Source of the DNA: Brevibacterium sp. XM4083
GTDB taxonomy: Bacteria; Actinomycetota; Actinomycetes; Actinomycetales; Brevibacteriaceae
Length of the DNA stretch: 64,000 nt
Reading direction: 5' to 3'
NCBI RefSeq assembly: GCF_006489205.2
Contig: NZ_VFYR02000004.1
Coordinates: 310,001-374,000 of the forward strand
The translations under genes and the position numbers were made by a program. The notes below the pieces were generated by a model that saw only the letters and a program-made list of their open reading frames with translations, had not been told where the DNA came from and did no database searches. Shown here in pieces: positions 25,865-34,799 of this stretch (position 1 is the first letter of the stretch; every line of letters begins with the position of its first letter).

Positions 25865-25969
25865 TCACCCCACGAGGGCCCGCGCTCTCTCCCCACCGCG
25901 ATGCGGGAGAGCATCGCGCAAGATGCCAGAAGGCGCCTCCGAGCGTGCCGGAGACCACCCCGCAGCAAT

Positions 25970-26159
25970 GTGCGCCGCATCCAGGGTGAATTCGGCGCCG
26001 ATTTCACCCTGGACCTGGCGCACAACCACCGCGGACGTGGCGCACCTTCCATTCGAGGCCACCCGCCGCCGCCCGACGACCGCTGAGCATGTGAAGAGCA
26101 CCCGGGAACGCACCCGGGGGCTCTCACTTGCGTGAAGCAGCGGCCTGACTCGAGGAGTC
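25970..26159. repeat. direct repeat copy A flanking the toxin-antitoxin genes
   Basis: About 190 bp resembling 26884-27082. Shared blocks in the same order: GTGCGCC, CAGGGTG...TTTCACCCTGG (imperfect palindrome), CGACCGCTGAGCATGTGAAG, a CCCGGG-centred hairpin (26095-26124) and GCCTGACTCGAGGAGTC. In this copy the first block forms a long hairpin (25970-26023), with arms CCAGGGTGAA/TTCACCCTGG inside GTGCGCC/GGCGCAC. Confidence 0.75.
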
Positions 26160-26187
26160 TGCGTCTTCACTGCTGGCCGGAGATTGC

Positions 26188-26517
26188 TCAGCCTGCTTGA
26201 GCTCGCGCCTTCACTGCCGCCACATCGCGTTCCAACCGGTCCAGTGCCGCAACGAGATCTTCGTCGCCGCGATTCGACAGACCCTCGGCGATGAACTGTC
26301 GCGTGAGCGCTGAGACGGACACTCCTGACTCCTCTGCGAGCGCCTGGAGCTTCTCAAGAACATCAGCAGGGACTCGCACGGTCAGCAGCGGTGAGGAACT
26401 TCGATTCGATTTGCGCCACTCACCTTCTGCCAACTTGTCCCGGTAATCAGCGGTATCGGCATCCAATTCGGCGCGCAGTGCTGCGCGCGCCTCGGGAGGA
26501 ACACTACCTTTCGTCAT
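26188..26517 (-). CDS. ribbon-helix-helix antitoxin (BrnA-like)
   Basis: 109 residues from ATG 26517 (AAGGAAG, 6 nt). The middle holds a ribbon-helix-helix (L-L-T-V-R-V-P-A-D-V-L-E-K-L-Q-A-L-A, then S-V-S-A-L-T-R-Q-F-I). The rest is charged helix, with a C-terminal stretch resembling coiled coil. It overlaps the toxin gene by 14 bp in the toxin-first order of BrnT/BrnA modules. It probably neutralises the toxin and represses the operon through the palindrome at 26806-26825. The basis is family pattern and layout. Confidence 0.8.
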   Translation of the reverse strand: MTKGSVPPEARAALRAELDADTADYRDKLAEGEWRKSNRSSSPLLTVRVPADVLEKLQALAEESGVSVSALTRQFIAEGLSNRGDEDLVAALDRLERDVAAVKARAQAG

Positions 26518-26815
26518 GACGGCTTCCTTCGTAGAGCTTGCGATGCGATTCATTGGCGGGCCAAGCATTGCCGCCGTAGAGCAGGCCTTCGTGCCTGACA
26601 ACGATGACGACCAGCACCTCTGCCCGCGTGGAGCTCCACCTGATGTATCGATCAGATTTGCCGGATCTGCTGGCCGGATCAGGCGTCAGCAGGAGGGCTT
26701 CCGGATCATCGATTGCCTCCTCTGCCTCTGTCTGCGTGACACCATGGCGCCGCCACATGTGTGCGGCAGCGCGCGAATCCCACTCGATCGCCGTCACACA
26801 GACAGTGTATGACAT
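26504..26815 (-). CDS. BrnT-like toxin
   Basis: 103 residues from ATG 26815, or 97 from GTG 26797. It begins I-E-W-D-S-R-A-A-A-H-M-W-R-R-H-G-V-T, which resembles the BrnT family signature (F-E-W-D-x-x-K-A-x-x-N-x-x-K-H-G-V), followed by D-D-P-E-A and a beta sheet. BrnT proteins are RNase-like toxins that stop growth by cutting RNA. The ATG at 26815 lies within the operator palindrome, only 2 nt after a TATAAC -10-like box. GTG 26797 may therefore be the real start. Confidence 0.78.
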   Translation of the reverse strand: MSYTVCVTAIEWDSRAAAHMWRRHGVTQTEAEEAIDDPEALLLTPDPASRSGKSDRYIRWSSTRAEVLVVIVVRHEGLLYGGNAWPANESHRKLYEGSRHDER

Positions 26816-26825
26816 TCGTTATACA
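26806..26825 (-). promoter_or_regulatory. operator palindrome at the toxin start
   Basis: TGTATAAC-GAAT-GTCATACA on the minus strand (7 of 8 arm bases match). It includes a -10-like TATAAC (26823-26818). It is a likely binding site for the ribbon-helix-helix antitoxin. Confidence 0.5.
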
Positions 26826-26883
26826 GTGCAATAGCCCTTTACGCCGCAGCGTTTCCTACTGCCCACTGGCAGTCAGCCGGATT

Positions 26884-27082
26884 GTGCGCCAGGTTCAGGG
26901 TGGAATCTGCTCCGATTTCACCCTGGAGCTGGCACACAATCACCGTCGATGCGGCTCACACTCGGTGTGAGGCCGCTTTTCGGCGGTCCGCCGACCGCTG
27001 AGCATGTGAAGAGCCCCCGGGGTACGCACCCAGGGGCTCTCGCACGCGCAGAACGCAGAGCAGTCGCCTGACTCGAGGAGTC
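26884..27082. repeat. direct repeat copy B flanking the toxin-antitoxin genes
   Basis: About 199 bp and the partner of 25970-26159, diverged but colinear. It includes a GGGGCTCT hairpin (27010-27040) just after the topA stop, which can serve as that gene's terminator. The intervening ~720 bp hold only the toxin-antitoxin pair. Confidence 0.75.
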
Positions 27083-27113
27083 CTGCCTCGCCGCCGGCCT
27101 CAGACCGCCCGAC

Positions 27114-29948
27114 TCAGGGGGTCTTCGGCTTGGCTGCAGTGGTCTTCGCAGCCGTCGTCTTCTTCGCCGCGGTGGTCCGTGACGTCGTCGACTTCTTCGC
27201 CGCAGTCGTCTTCGCCGCCGTGCTCTTCGCAGTCGACTTCGCCGCGGTCGTCTTCGCGGCGGTCGTCTTCTTCGCCGCCGTCTTCTTGGCGGGAGCCTTC
27301 TTCGCCGGCGCCTTCTTCTTGGCTGGACCCTTCGCGCGCTTCTCGGCGAGGAGTTCGGCGCCGCGCGCCGGGGTGATCGACTCGACGTCGTCATCCTTGC
27401 GCAGGGTCGCGTTCGTCTCCCCGTCGGTGACGTAGGGGCCGAAGCGGCCGTCCTTGACGACCATCGGCTTCTTCGTCTCCGGGTCCTCGCCGAGTTCCTT
27501 GAGCGGCGGCTTGGCGGTGCGTCCGCCGCGCTGCTTCGGCTGCGAGTAGATCTGCAGCGCCTCGTCGAGGGTGATCGTGAAGATCTGCTCCTCATCGGTC
27601 AGCGACCGCGAATCCGTGCCCTTCTTCAGGTACGGACCGTAACGGCCGTTCTGTACCGTGATGTCCGTGCCCTCCTCGTCCTGGCCGACGATGCGGGGCA
27701 GGCTGAGGAGCTTGAGCGCGGTCTCGAGGTCGATCGTGCCGACGTCCATCGACTTGAAGAGCGAACCGGTGCGCGGCTTGGGCTTCTTCGCGCCGCGCTT
27801 GGGCTTCTCCTCGGACTCGGGCAGCACCTCGGTGACGTAAGGGCCGAACCGGCCGTTCTTCGCCACGATCGTGTGCCCGGTCTCCGGGTCGACACCGAGT
27901 TCGCGGTCGCCGTCGCCCTGGTTCTCGATGAGTTCGGCGGCCTTCGCGGCGGTGAGCTCATCGGGGGCGAGATCGTCGGGAATCGACACGCGCTTCGGGT
28001 CGTCGCCCTCGACCCCCGAGGTGACCTCGAGGTACGGGCCGTAGCGTCCCACGCGCAGGGCGACGCCGTCGCTGATGCGCACCGTGTTGACTTCGCGGGC
28101 GTCGATCTCGCCGAGGTCGTCGACGATCTCCTTGAGACCCTCCCTGTCGAGACCCTCTCCACCGAAGTAGAACCGGGCCAGCCAGGCCTTGCGATCCTCT
28201 TCGCCCATCGCGATGCGGTCGAGTTCGGATTCGAGATCGGCGGTGAATTCGTAGTCGACGAGTTCGGTGAAGTGATCCTCGAGCAGACGGACCACGGAGA
28301 ACGCCAGCCAGCTCGGCACGAGTGCATTGCCGCGGGAGGTGACGTAGCCGCGGTCCTGGATGACCGAGATGATCGAGGCGTACGTCGAGGGACGGCCGAT
28401 GCCGAGCTCTTCGAGCTGCTTGACGAGGCTCGCCTCGGTGAAGCGCGGCGGCGGTGCGGTCGTGTGACCGTCCGCGGCGACCTTGACGACGGAGAGCTTC
28501 TGGCCCTGCTCGACCTGCGGCAGCCGGGATTCGCCGGACTTCGTGTCGTAGCGGCTCGCGTCCTGCCCCTCCTCGTAAGCGGCGAGGAAGCCGCGGAAGG
28601 TGATGACGGTGCCCGAGGCGCTGAAGCCCGCTTCGTGGCCGTCGCCGAGGTCGGCTGCGACCTTGATCGTCGCCGTCGAACCCTTCGCGTCGGCCATCTG
28701 GCTGGCCACGGTGCGCTTCCAGATGAAGTCGTAGAGACGGAACTCGTCACCGCTGAGCGACTTCGCCACCTGCGCAGGCGTGCGGAACGAATCCCCGGCG
28801 GGACGGATCGCCTCGTGGGCCTCCTGCGCCGACTTCTGCTTGCTCGCGTACTGGCGCGGGGACTGCGGGACGTACTCCGGACCGTAGAGTTCGGTGACCT
28901 GGCGCCGGGCCGCGGCGATCGCCTGCCCGGACAGCGCCGAGGAGTCGGTGCGCATATAGGTGATGTAGCCGTGCTCGTAGAGCGACTGCGCGGTGCGCAT
29001 CGCCTGGCGGGCGCTCATCCGCAGCTTGCGGCCGGCCTCCTGCTGCATCGTCGAGGTCGTGAACGGGGCGGCGGGTCGCCGCGAGTACGGCTTCGATTCG
29101 ACACCGGAGACGGTCAGGGCGTTCTTCGCCGGTCCTGAGAGCAGGGTCGCGAGCTCTTCGGCCTTCGCCTGGTCGACGACGACGGCGGCCTTGGTCTTCA
29201 GTTCGCCCTTGTCGTTGAAGTCGCGACCGCTGGCCACGCGTGAGCCGTCGAGCGTCGTGAGGTTCGCGGCGAATGGGTTCGAGCCGTCGGGCAGTCCGAG
29301 GTCGATGTCGAGGTCCCAGTAGTCGGCGGAGACGAATGCCATGCGCTCGCGTTCGCGTTCGACGACGAGTCGGGTCGCCACCGACTGGACGCGGCCGGCG
29401 GAGAGTCCGGCGCGGACCTTGCGCCACAGCACTGGGGAGACCTCGTAGCCGTAGAGGCGGTCGAGGACGCGGCGGGTCTCCTGCGCGTCGACGAGGTCGA
29501 TGTCGATCTCGCGGGTGTTCTCCAGCGCCCGGGTGATCGCCTCGGGGGTGATCTCGTGGAAGACCATGCGCTTGACGGGGATCTTCGGCTTGAGCACTTC
29601 TTTGAGGTGCCACGCGATGGCTTCGCCCTCGCGGTCCTCATCGGTGGCGAGGAAGAGTTCGTCGGCGTCCTTGAGCAGGCGCTTGAGTTCCGTGACCTTC
29701 TTCTTCTTGCCCGGATCGACACGGTAGTAGGGGTCGAAGCCGTTGTCGACGTCGACGGCGAACTTCCCGTACGGCCCCTTCTTCATGTCGGCGGGCAGCT
29801 CGGACGGCGTCGGGAGGTCGCGGATGTGTCCGACTGAGGCCTCAACGTCGTAGCCGTCGCCGAGGTACCCGACGATCGTGCGCGCCTTCGTCGGGGACTC
29901 GACGATGACGAGACGACGGGGCTTCTTCTCGGTTGTGGCCACGCTCAC
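27114..29948 (-). CDS. topA: DNA topoisomerase I
   Basis: Type IA topoisomerase (944 aa) that relaxes negative supercoils. The Toprim domain starts at about residue 11 (L-V-I-V-E-S-P-T-K-A; acidic D-E-D-R-E-G-E near 110). The active-site Tyr is in G-Y-I-T-Y-M-R-T-D-S near residue 330. The C-terminal part carries four or five topoisomerase C repeats (x-G-R-Y/F-G-P-Y-x) and ends in a ~70-residue Lys/Ala/Thr-rich tail, as in mycobacterial and streptomycete enzymes, where it binds DNA. Zinc-finger cysteines are absent, typical of actinobacteria. The direct-repeat hairpin follows the stop. Confidence 0.97.
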   Translation of the reverse strand: MSVATTEKKPRRLVIVESPTKARTIVGYLGDGYDVEASVGHIRDLPTPSELPADMKKGPYGKFAVDVDNGFDPYYRVDPGKKKKVTELKRLLKDADELFLATDEDREGEAIAWHLKEVLKPKIPVKRMVFHEITPEAITRALENTREIDIDLVDAQETRRVLDRLYGYEVSPVLWRKVRAGLSAGRVQSVATRLVVERERERMAFVSADYWDLDIDLGLPDGSNPFAANLTTLDGSRVASGRDFNDKGELKTKAAVVVDQAKAEELATLLSGPAKNALTVSGVESKPYSRRPAAPFTTSTMQQEAGRKLRMSARQAMRTAQSLYEHGYITYMRTDSSALSGQAIAAARRQVTELYGPEYVPQSPRQYASKQKSAQEAHEAIRPAGDSFRTPAQVAKSLSGDEFRLYDFIWKRTVASQMADAKGSTATIKVAADLGDGHEAGFSASGTVITFRGFLAAYEEGQDASRYDTKSGESRLPQVEQGQKLSVVKVAADGHTTAPPPRFTEASLVKQLEELGIGRPSTYASIISVIQDRGYVTSRGNALVPSWLAFSVVRLLEDHFTELVDYEFTADLESELDRIAMGEEDRKAWLARFYFGGEGLDREGLKEIVDDLGEIDAREVNTVRISDGVALRVGRYGPYLEVTSGVEGDDPKRVSIPDDLAPDELTAAKAAELIENQGDGDRELGVDPETGHTIVAKNGRFGPYVTEVLPESEEKPKRGAKKPKPRTGSLFKSMDVGTIDLETALKLLSLPRIVGQDEEGTDITVQNGRYGPYLKKGTDSRSLTDEEQIFTITLDEALQIYSQPKQRGGRTAKPPLKELGEDPETKKPMVVKDGRFGPYVTDGETNATLRKDDDVESITPARGAELLAEKRAKGPAKKKAPAKKAPAKKTAAKKTTAAKTTAAKSTAKSTAAKTTAAKKSTTSRTTAAKKTTAAKTTAAKPKTP

Positions 29949-30077
29949 TCATTCCTTTCGGGGCACGGGGTGATCGACGAGATGGTCGATCCGAGCCAAT
30001 GTAACACTGTTGTTGTCCGGGTTCTTCCCGGGGTGCGTTGGCGGTGGCCCATACTGTGGCATCCGCGTCCCGTCGTG

Positions 30078-32123
30078 TCAATTGCCGCCGGGAAGCAGCA
30101 TGCCGGCCGCGACCAGCCCTCTGACCTGCGCGATGAGCTGGTCCTCCAGCGCCGCCTCGTCGACGCCGAGGAGCTGGGCGAGCGCCGCGGCGGTCTGGCG
30201 CAGAGTGAGACTGCCATCGGCGACGGAGAGGAACCCGGCAAGGGCCGTGTCGACGTCGATGACGCGTCCGAAGCCGATGCCCTGTTCGACGGTGATCGAC
30301 GTCGGGTCCGTCTCCCCTGGCACGAAGTGCCGATGCTCGACGAGGTCGGGTGAGCGGGTGAATGCGGTGGCCGCGATCTCCTCGTCGCCGGCGGACTCCG
30401 CCCAGGCCCCGAGTTCGTGGATCGTCTGGACGAAGGCGCCGATTCCGTGGGGGTTCGTCGCCGGCGCCGAGGTGATGCGCACCCGAGCCCGGAACGCAGG
30501 CTCAGCCCCCGCCTCGGCGAGGCCGGTCCGACCCTGGTCGGCACCGATGGCCTGCGGGGAAAGTGATGAGGAATCGTTATCTGCCCGGTGCATGAGGACG
30601 TAGCCGAAGACGATCTCCGTGACCTCCCGGGAGGCGAAGTCGTCCAACCACGCCGAGGTGGCTGCGTTCCACGCGGCACTCGCGCGGGGGATGCCGCCGT
30701 CGCGGATCCAGGTCTCGGCGTAGGTGACAGGGTCGAGGATCTCGCGTTCGACGACGAACACGGAGGTCTCCGCAGCGGCGGAGGTGTCGTGGGAGGCGGT
30801 GGCCGCAGTGGCAGTGTCGTGGGAGGCGGCGGGCTCGGTGGCGGTGTCGTGGGAGGCGGCGGGCTCGCGAATCCCGTCGGCAGCACTGCTGACCCAGGTC
30901 TCCGGGCCGCCCGTCGAATCCGGCGTGACCTCCCAGTTGCCCAGGCACACGGCCCGGCCGCCGGGGGCGAGGACCGAGGGGATCTGGGCGAAGAGCTCCC
31001 GGACGAGCCGGTCGGCGCGCATCCCGCCGTCCCGGTAGTCGAAGGCGGGCAGCGCCGCATCGGCCTCCTGACCGCGCGGGGTGATGACGAACGGCGGATT
31101 CGACACGAGGAGGTCGACGGTGCCGTCGATGGGGTCGAGGAGCGAGCCCTGACGCAGGTCGAGGCCGGTGACCCCGTTGAGCGCGGCGCCGAGTGCGGTC
31201 AGGTGCAGGGCGCGGGCGGAGATGTCGGTGGCGATGACGCGGTCGGCATGCCGGGCGAGGAGGAGTGCCTGGATGCCGCAGCCGGTGCCGATGTCCGCGG
31301 CGAGCGCGACGGGATCGCGCGGGGTGAGGGAGACGAGCGTTCGTCCCGCGCCCCCGACGCCGAGGACGAAGTCACCGTCGAGGACGTCCGGGCTCGTCAG
31401 CGTCCCGTGGTCGCTGACGAGGTAGAGGTTCTCATCACCCGGTCGCAGGCCGCGCGGGACGCCGACGGGAAGATCGAACGGGGCGACGGCGAACGGTGCG
31501 GTGACGAACGAGGCGGAGCCGTCCGGTGCGGGGACGTCCCGGTCTCGGTCACCGCGGGTGCCCGGATCCGTGGCGTCTGCGAGGAGGCCGAGGTCGAATG
31601 CCGCCGCGCAGTCGGCTGCGCCGAGCGCCGCCTCGAGAAGGGCGGTCGGCAGAGTGTCGTGGAGGAGGAAGGTGAGCGCGAGCGCGGCGAGTCGTTCGTC
31701 GAACGAGAGGTCCGCCGACGGCGCCGCAGGGCTCGGAGTCACAATGCTGTCCGCGGTCGTCTGCGCCCCGGAAATCGCGCCTGTGCCGGGAGCCTCACCC
31801 GCGCCGCTCGGCGAGTCCGCGCCGTTCCCCGAATCTGTGCCGACATCGGGCCCTGTCTCTGCATGCCGCGCACCGAGCACCTGACGGCAATGGCGGAGGG
31901 CGGGGGCCGCATTGTTGCGGGCGAGCGCGTCGGAGACGGGTCCTCCCCAGAACTGCCGCAGCCGAGGTTCGGTGTACCCCGCCGCATAGAGCGCAGCACC
32001 GAGCCGTTCCGCGCCGGCTCGCTGCTCGTCGCTCAGGGCCGGAGTCCCGCTCCCGTCGCCGCGGCTGTCCGGGGTATCGCGAACGTCAGGGGCGCGGCTC
32101 ACATCTGCTGTCTCTTCGGTCAC
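30078..32123 (-). CDS. class I SAM methyltransferase (PrmC/RsmC-like)
   Basis: 681 residues. The N-terminal helical part (~25-165) is the actinobacterial accessory domain. The methyltransferase core includes A-A-D-I-G-T-G-C-G-I-Q-A near residue 290 (SAM loop), A-T-D-I-S, and the catalytic N-P-P-F near 345, typical of N-methyltransferases acting on nucleic-acid bases or protein glutamine. A 10-residue repeat (A-S-H-D-T-A-T) occurs three times around residues 420-450, from a 30-bp tandem repeat. A winged-helix-like C-terminal part follows. GTG start 32123 lies 6 nt after TAGGAT (32135-32130), so it is leaderless. The target is unknown. Confidence 0.88.
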   Translation of the reverse strand: MTEETADVSRAPDVRDTPDSRGDGSGTPALSDEQRAGAERLGAALYAAGYTEPRLRQFWGGPVSDALARNNAAPALRHCRQVLGARHAETGPDVGTDSGNGADSPSGAGEAPGTGAISGAQTTADSIVTPSPAAPSADLSFDERLAALALTFLLHDTLPTALLEAALGAADCAAAFDLGLLADATDPGTRGDRDRDVPAPDGSASFVTAPFAVAPFDLPVGVPRGLRPGDENLYLVSDHGTLTSPDVLDGDFVLGVGGAGRTLVSLTPRDPVALAADIGTGCGIQALLLARHADRVIATDISARALHLTALGAALNGVTGLDLRQGSLLDPIDGTVDLLVSNPPFVITPRGQEADAALPAFDYRDGGMRADRLVRELFAQIPSVLAPGGRAVCLGNWEVTPDSTGGPETWVSSAADGIREPAASHDTATEPAASHDTATAATASHDTSAAAETSVFVVEREILDPVTYAETWIRDGGIPRASAAWNAATSAWLDDFASREVTEIVFGYVLMHRADNDSSSLSPQAIGADQGRTGLAEAGAEPAFRARVRITSAPATNPHGIGAFVQTIHELGAWAESAGDEEIAATAFTRSPDLVEHRHFVPGETDPTSITVEQGIGFGRVIDVDTALAGFLSVADGSLTLRQTAAALAQLLGVDEAALEDQLIAQVRGLVAAGMLLPGGN
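30784..30873. repeat. 30-bp tandem repeat inside the methyltransferase gene
   Basis: GTGTCGTGGGAGGCGG recurs at 30784, 30814 and 30844 with an exact 30-bp period. The frame is kept (10 residues per unit), so copy number can vary without a frameshift. Confidence 0.85.
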
Positions 32124-32165
32124 AGGTGAATCCTAGTCACAGGCGACTGCGCCATACTGGTTTCA
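32119..32165. promoter_or_regulatory. interlocked divergent leaderless promoters
   Basis: TAGGAT (32135-32130, minus) serves GTG 32123 and CATACT (32153-32158, plus) serves ATG 32165. Each -10 occupies the other's -35 position. GTCACAGG is repeated directly at 32119-32126 and 32136-32143. Confidence 0.55.
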
Positions 32166-34441
32166 TGGCCGATTCCCCCCTCCACGACATCGTCTCCGGG
32201 TTCGGTGTCAGGGACGATCGGATCGTCCACACCCGCGAGATTCCACAGCGGTTCGAACACGAGTCGGACTGGCCGGAGTGGGTCGACGAGGAGCTGCGGC
32301 ACGCGACCCACGCGATCGGCGTCGACCGCCCATGGCGGCATCAGGTCGAGGCGGCGCAGGCCGCCCGTGACGGCGAGGACGTCGTCATCGCCACTCCCAC
32401 CGCCTCAGGCAAGTCGCTCGGATTCTGGCTGCCGGTGCTCGAGTCGATCCAGACGACGCGGGAGAGCCTGCGGACCTCCTCGGCGATCTACATCGCCCCG
32501 ACGAAGGCACTCGCCGCCGATCAGCTGACGAAGCTCGAACAGCTCATCATCCGCGGTGTCCGACCGGCGGCGTATGACGGTGACACGTCGCAGGCAGCCA
32601 AGGACTGGGCGCGTCGGCACGCGAACATCATCTTCACCAACCCGGACATGCTCCATCGCGGGATCCTCCCCCAGCACGAGCGCTTCGCCCGGCTCTTCAA
32701 GTCCCTGCGCTTCATCATCGTCGACGAGGCCCATCGGTATCGCGGCGTGTTCGGATCCCACGTCGCGCTCATCCTCAGACGGCTTCTGCGCATCGCCGCT
32801 CACTACGGCGCGCATCCGGTCGTCATCGGCGCTTCGGCGACGATGGCCCAGCCGGATGCGGCGTTCGCGCGGCTGACCGGGCGGCCGGCGCACCCGGTGA
32901 CCGAGGACGCCTCCCCGCGTGCCGCAGGCAGCTTCGCGCTGTGGGAGCCGCCGGTGTCGCCCGACGGTGACCGTCGCAGCGGTCTCGCCGAGGCGGCCGA
33001 CGTCCTCACCGACGCGATGTGCGCAGGCTTCCGCTCGATCGCGTTCATCGCCTCACGCCGCGGCTCGGAGGCATTGGCCTCGACGGTCCGCGAGCAGGTG
33101 GGAGCCGTCGACGACTCCCTGACCGGCAAGGTCGCCGCCTACCGCGGCGGATACCTCGCCGAGGAGCGCCGCACCCTGGAGGCCGCACTGCGGTCGGGGC
33201 GTCTGCTCGCGGTGGCGTCGACGAACGCCCTCGAACTCGGCATCGACATCTCCGGGCTCGACCTCGTCATCATCTCCGGCTGGCCGGGAACTCTCGCCTC
33301 ACTGTGGCAGCAGGCCGGCCGTGCGGGCCGGGCCGGGCAGAAGTGGATGGCCGTCTTCATCGCTCGGGACGACCCGCTCGACACGTACGTCGTCCACCAC
33401 CCGGAGGTCATCTTCGACGCGCCCGTCGATGCCGGGGTCATCAATCCCGGCAACCCGTACGTCCTCAGCGAGCACCTGTGCGCGGCCGCCGCCGAGGTGC
33501 CGCTGACACCGGCCGACCTCACCCATTTCCCCGACAACGCCGCCGAGGTCGTCGACGACCTCGTCGAGCAGAAGATGCTGCGGGCCCGGCCGGCCGGGTG
33601 GTTCTGGGCCAAGGAAATGCCCGCCACCGACCTCGCCGACATCCGCGGCACCGGCGGCGGTCAGTTCCGCCTAGTCGAGGCGAGCACGGGAACGCTGCTC
33701 GGCACCGTCGACGAGGCAGGCGCGCACACCGGCGCCCACCCGGGGGCCGTCTACACGCATCAGGGCACGGACTTCTTCGTCGCCGACCTCGATCTCGACG
33801 AAAGGGTCGCGTTCATCGAGCGCGCCGACGTCGACTACACGACGCAGCCGCGGTCGACGACGGAGATCTCCATCGTCGACACCGCCTCCCAGCGCACCCT
33901 GCCGTCGGGAGTGACCGTGGCCAGCGGCACCGTCGACGTCACCGATCAGGTCATCGCCTACCGGATGCGAGCGAAGCGCGGTGGCGCGATCATCGCCGAA
34001 CACGACCTCGACCTGCCCGAGCGCACCCTGCGGACCTCGGCGGTGTGGTGGACGATCCCCCAGGCACTGATCGAGGAGACCGAGGTCCTCAAGGCGGATC
34101 TGCCCGGAGCCGTCCATGCCGCCGAGCACGCCTCGATCGGCCTGCTGCCTCTCTTCGCCGGGTGCGACCGCTGGGACATCGGCGGGGTCTCGACATCGCT
34201 GCACGCCGACACCGGCATGGCCACGGTCTTCGTCTACGACGGACTGGCCGGCGGGGCCGGATTCTCCGAGCGCGGCAGCGAGGTCATCGAGGAGTGGCTC
34301 GGCGCCACCCGGGATGCGATCGCGGCCTGCGAGTGCGTCGACGGCTGCCCGTCGTGTGTGCAGTCACCGAAGTGCGGCAACGGCAACGAACCGCTCGACA
34401 AGGCTGCCGCTCTGCGCCTGCTGCGCGGCGTCCTCGACTGA
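32165..34441 (+). CDS. DEAH-type helicase with DUF1998 domain (MrfA/YprA-like)
   Basis: Superfamily 2 helicase (758 aa). Motifs in order: T-P-T-A-S-G-K-S (Walker A, ~residue 80), D-E-A-H (~195), G-A-S-A-T (~225), and Q-Q-A-G-R-A-G-R-A-G (motif VI, ~385). The C-terminal DUF1998 part ends with the four-cysteine cluster C-E-C-V-D-G-C-P-S-C. This is the 'helicase/secretion neighbourhood' helicase next to actinobacterial tad genes. Bacillus MrfA acts in mitomycin-type DNA repair. ATG 32165 lies 7 nt after CATACT and has no ribosome site. Confidence 0.93.
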   Translation: MADSPLHDIVSGFGVRDDRIVHTREIPQRFEHESDWPEWVDEELRHATHAIGVDRPWRHQVEAAQAARDGEDVVIATPTASGKSLGFWLPVLESIQTTRESLRTSSAIYIAPTKALAADQLTKLEQLIIRGVRPAAYDGDTSQAAKDWARRHANIIFTNPDMLHRGILPQHERFARLFKSLRFIIVDEAHRYRGVFGSHVALILRRLLRIAAHYGAHPVVIGASATMAQPDAAFARLTGRPAHPVTEDASPRAAGSFALWEPPVSPDGDRRSGLAEAADVLTDAMCAGFRSIAFIASRRGSEALASTVREQVGAVDDSLTGKVAAYRGGYLAEERRTLEAALRSGRLLAVASTNALELGIDISGLDLVIISGWPGTLASLWQQAGRAGRAGQKWMAVFIARDDPLDTYVVHHPEVIFDAPVDAGVINPGNPYVLSEHLCAAAAEVPLTPADLTHFPDNAAEVVDDLVEQKMLRARPAGWFWAKEMPATDLADIRGTGGGQFRLVEASTGTLLGTVDEAGAHTGAHPGAVYTHQGTDFFVADLDLDERVAFIERADVDYTTQPRSTTEISIVDTASQRTLPSGVTVASGTVDVTDQVIAYRMRAKRGGAIIAEHDLDLPERTLRTSAVWWTIPQALIEETEVLKADLPGAVHAAEHASIGLLPLFAGCDRWDIGGVSTSLHADTGMATVFVYDGLAGGAGFSERGSEVIEEWLGATRDAIAACECVDGCPSCVQSPKCGNGNEPLDKAAALRLLRGVLD

Positions 34442-34481
34442 GGCCACCGGCGTCTCATCCTGACGCCGCTGCCTCGCATCC

Positions 34482-34799
34482 CTACTTTCCCGCCACGGCC
34501 GCCTCCCGCACCGCCGGCAGAGGTCCGGGAATGTCGACGTCGACTTCGACGAACGCACTCTGCTGCGCGCTCGAGGCCCGACAGTCCCGCAGCGTCGCAC
34601 CGTTGCGCTCAGCCACCTCCTTCGCCGTCTCACAGGGGTCGCCGGTGGCCAGTCCCCGCGCGGCGTCCGCGGCGGCGAGCGCTGCGAGATCGGCGGCCGC
34701 CTGTGCGGTGCTGTGGGCGACGAACGCCTGACTGAGGGCCCCGATCGCCGTGACGAAGGCGAGGATCATCCCGCACAGTCCGATGACGATGTTCGTCAT
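34482..34799 (-). CDS. TadE-like pseudopilin (Rv3654c-like)
   Basis: 105 residues. One N-terminal membrane segment (I-V-I-G-L-C-G-M-I-L-A-F-V-T-A-I-G) is followed by an Ala-rich helix (H-S-T-A-Q-A-A-A-D-L-A-A-L-A-A-A-D-A) and a short domain with two cysteines. This is the 'helicase/secretion neighbourhood TadE-like' family, a minor component of the Flp pilus machine. It is the last gene of the leftward pilus row and overlaps the preceding gene by 4 bp (ATGA). Confidence 0.85.
   Translation of the reverse strand: MTNIVIGLCGMILAFVTAIGALSQAFVAHSTAQAAADLAALAAADAARGLATGDPCETAKEVAERNGATLRDCRASSAQQSAFVEVDVDIPGPLPAVREAAVAGK

Noticed and set aside
25901..26170. Several short open frames in the lplA-antitoxin gap
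   Set aside because: They overlap the palindromic repeat, lack ribosome sites and differ between the two repeat copies.
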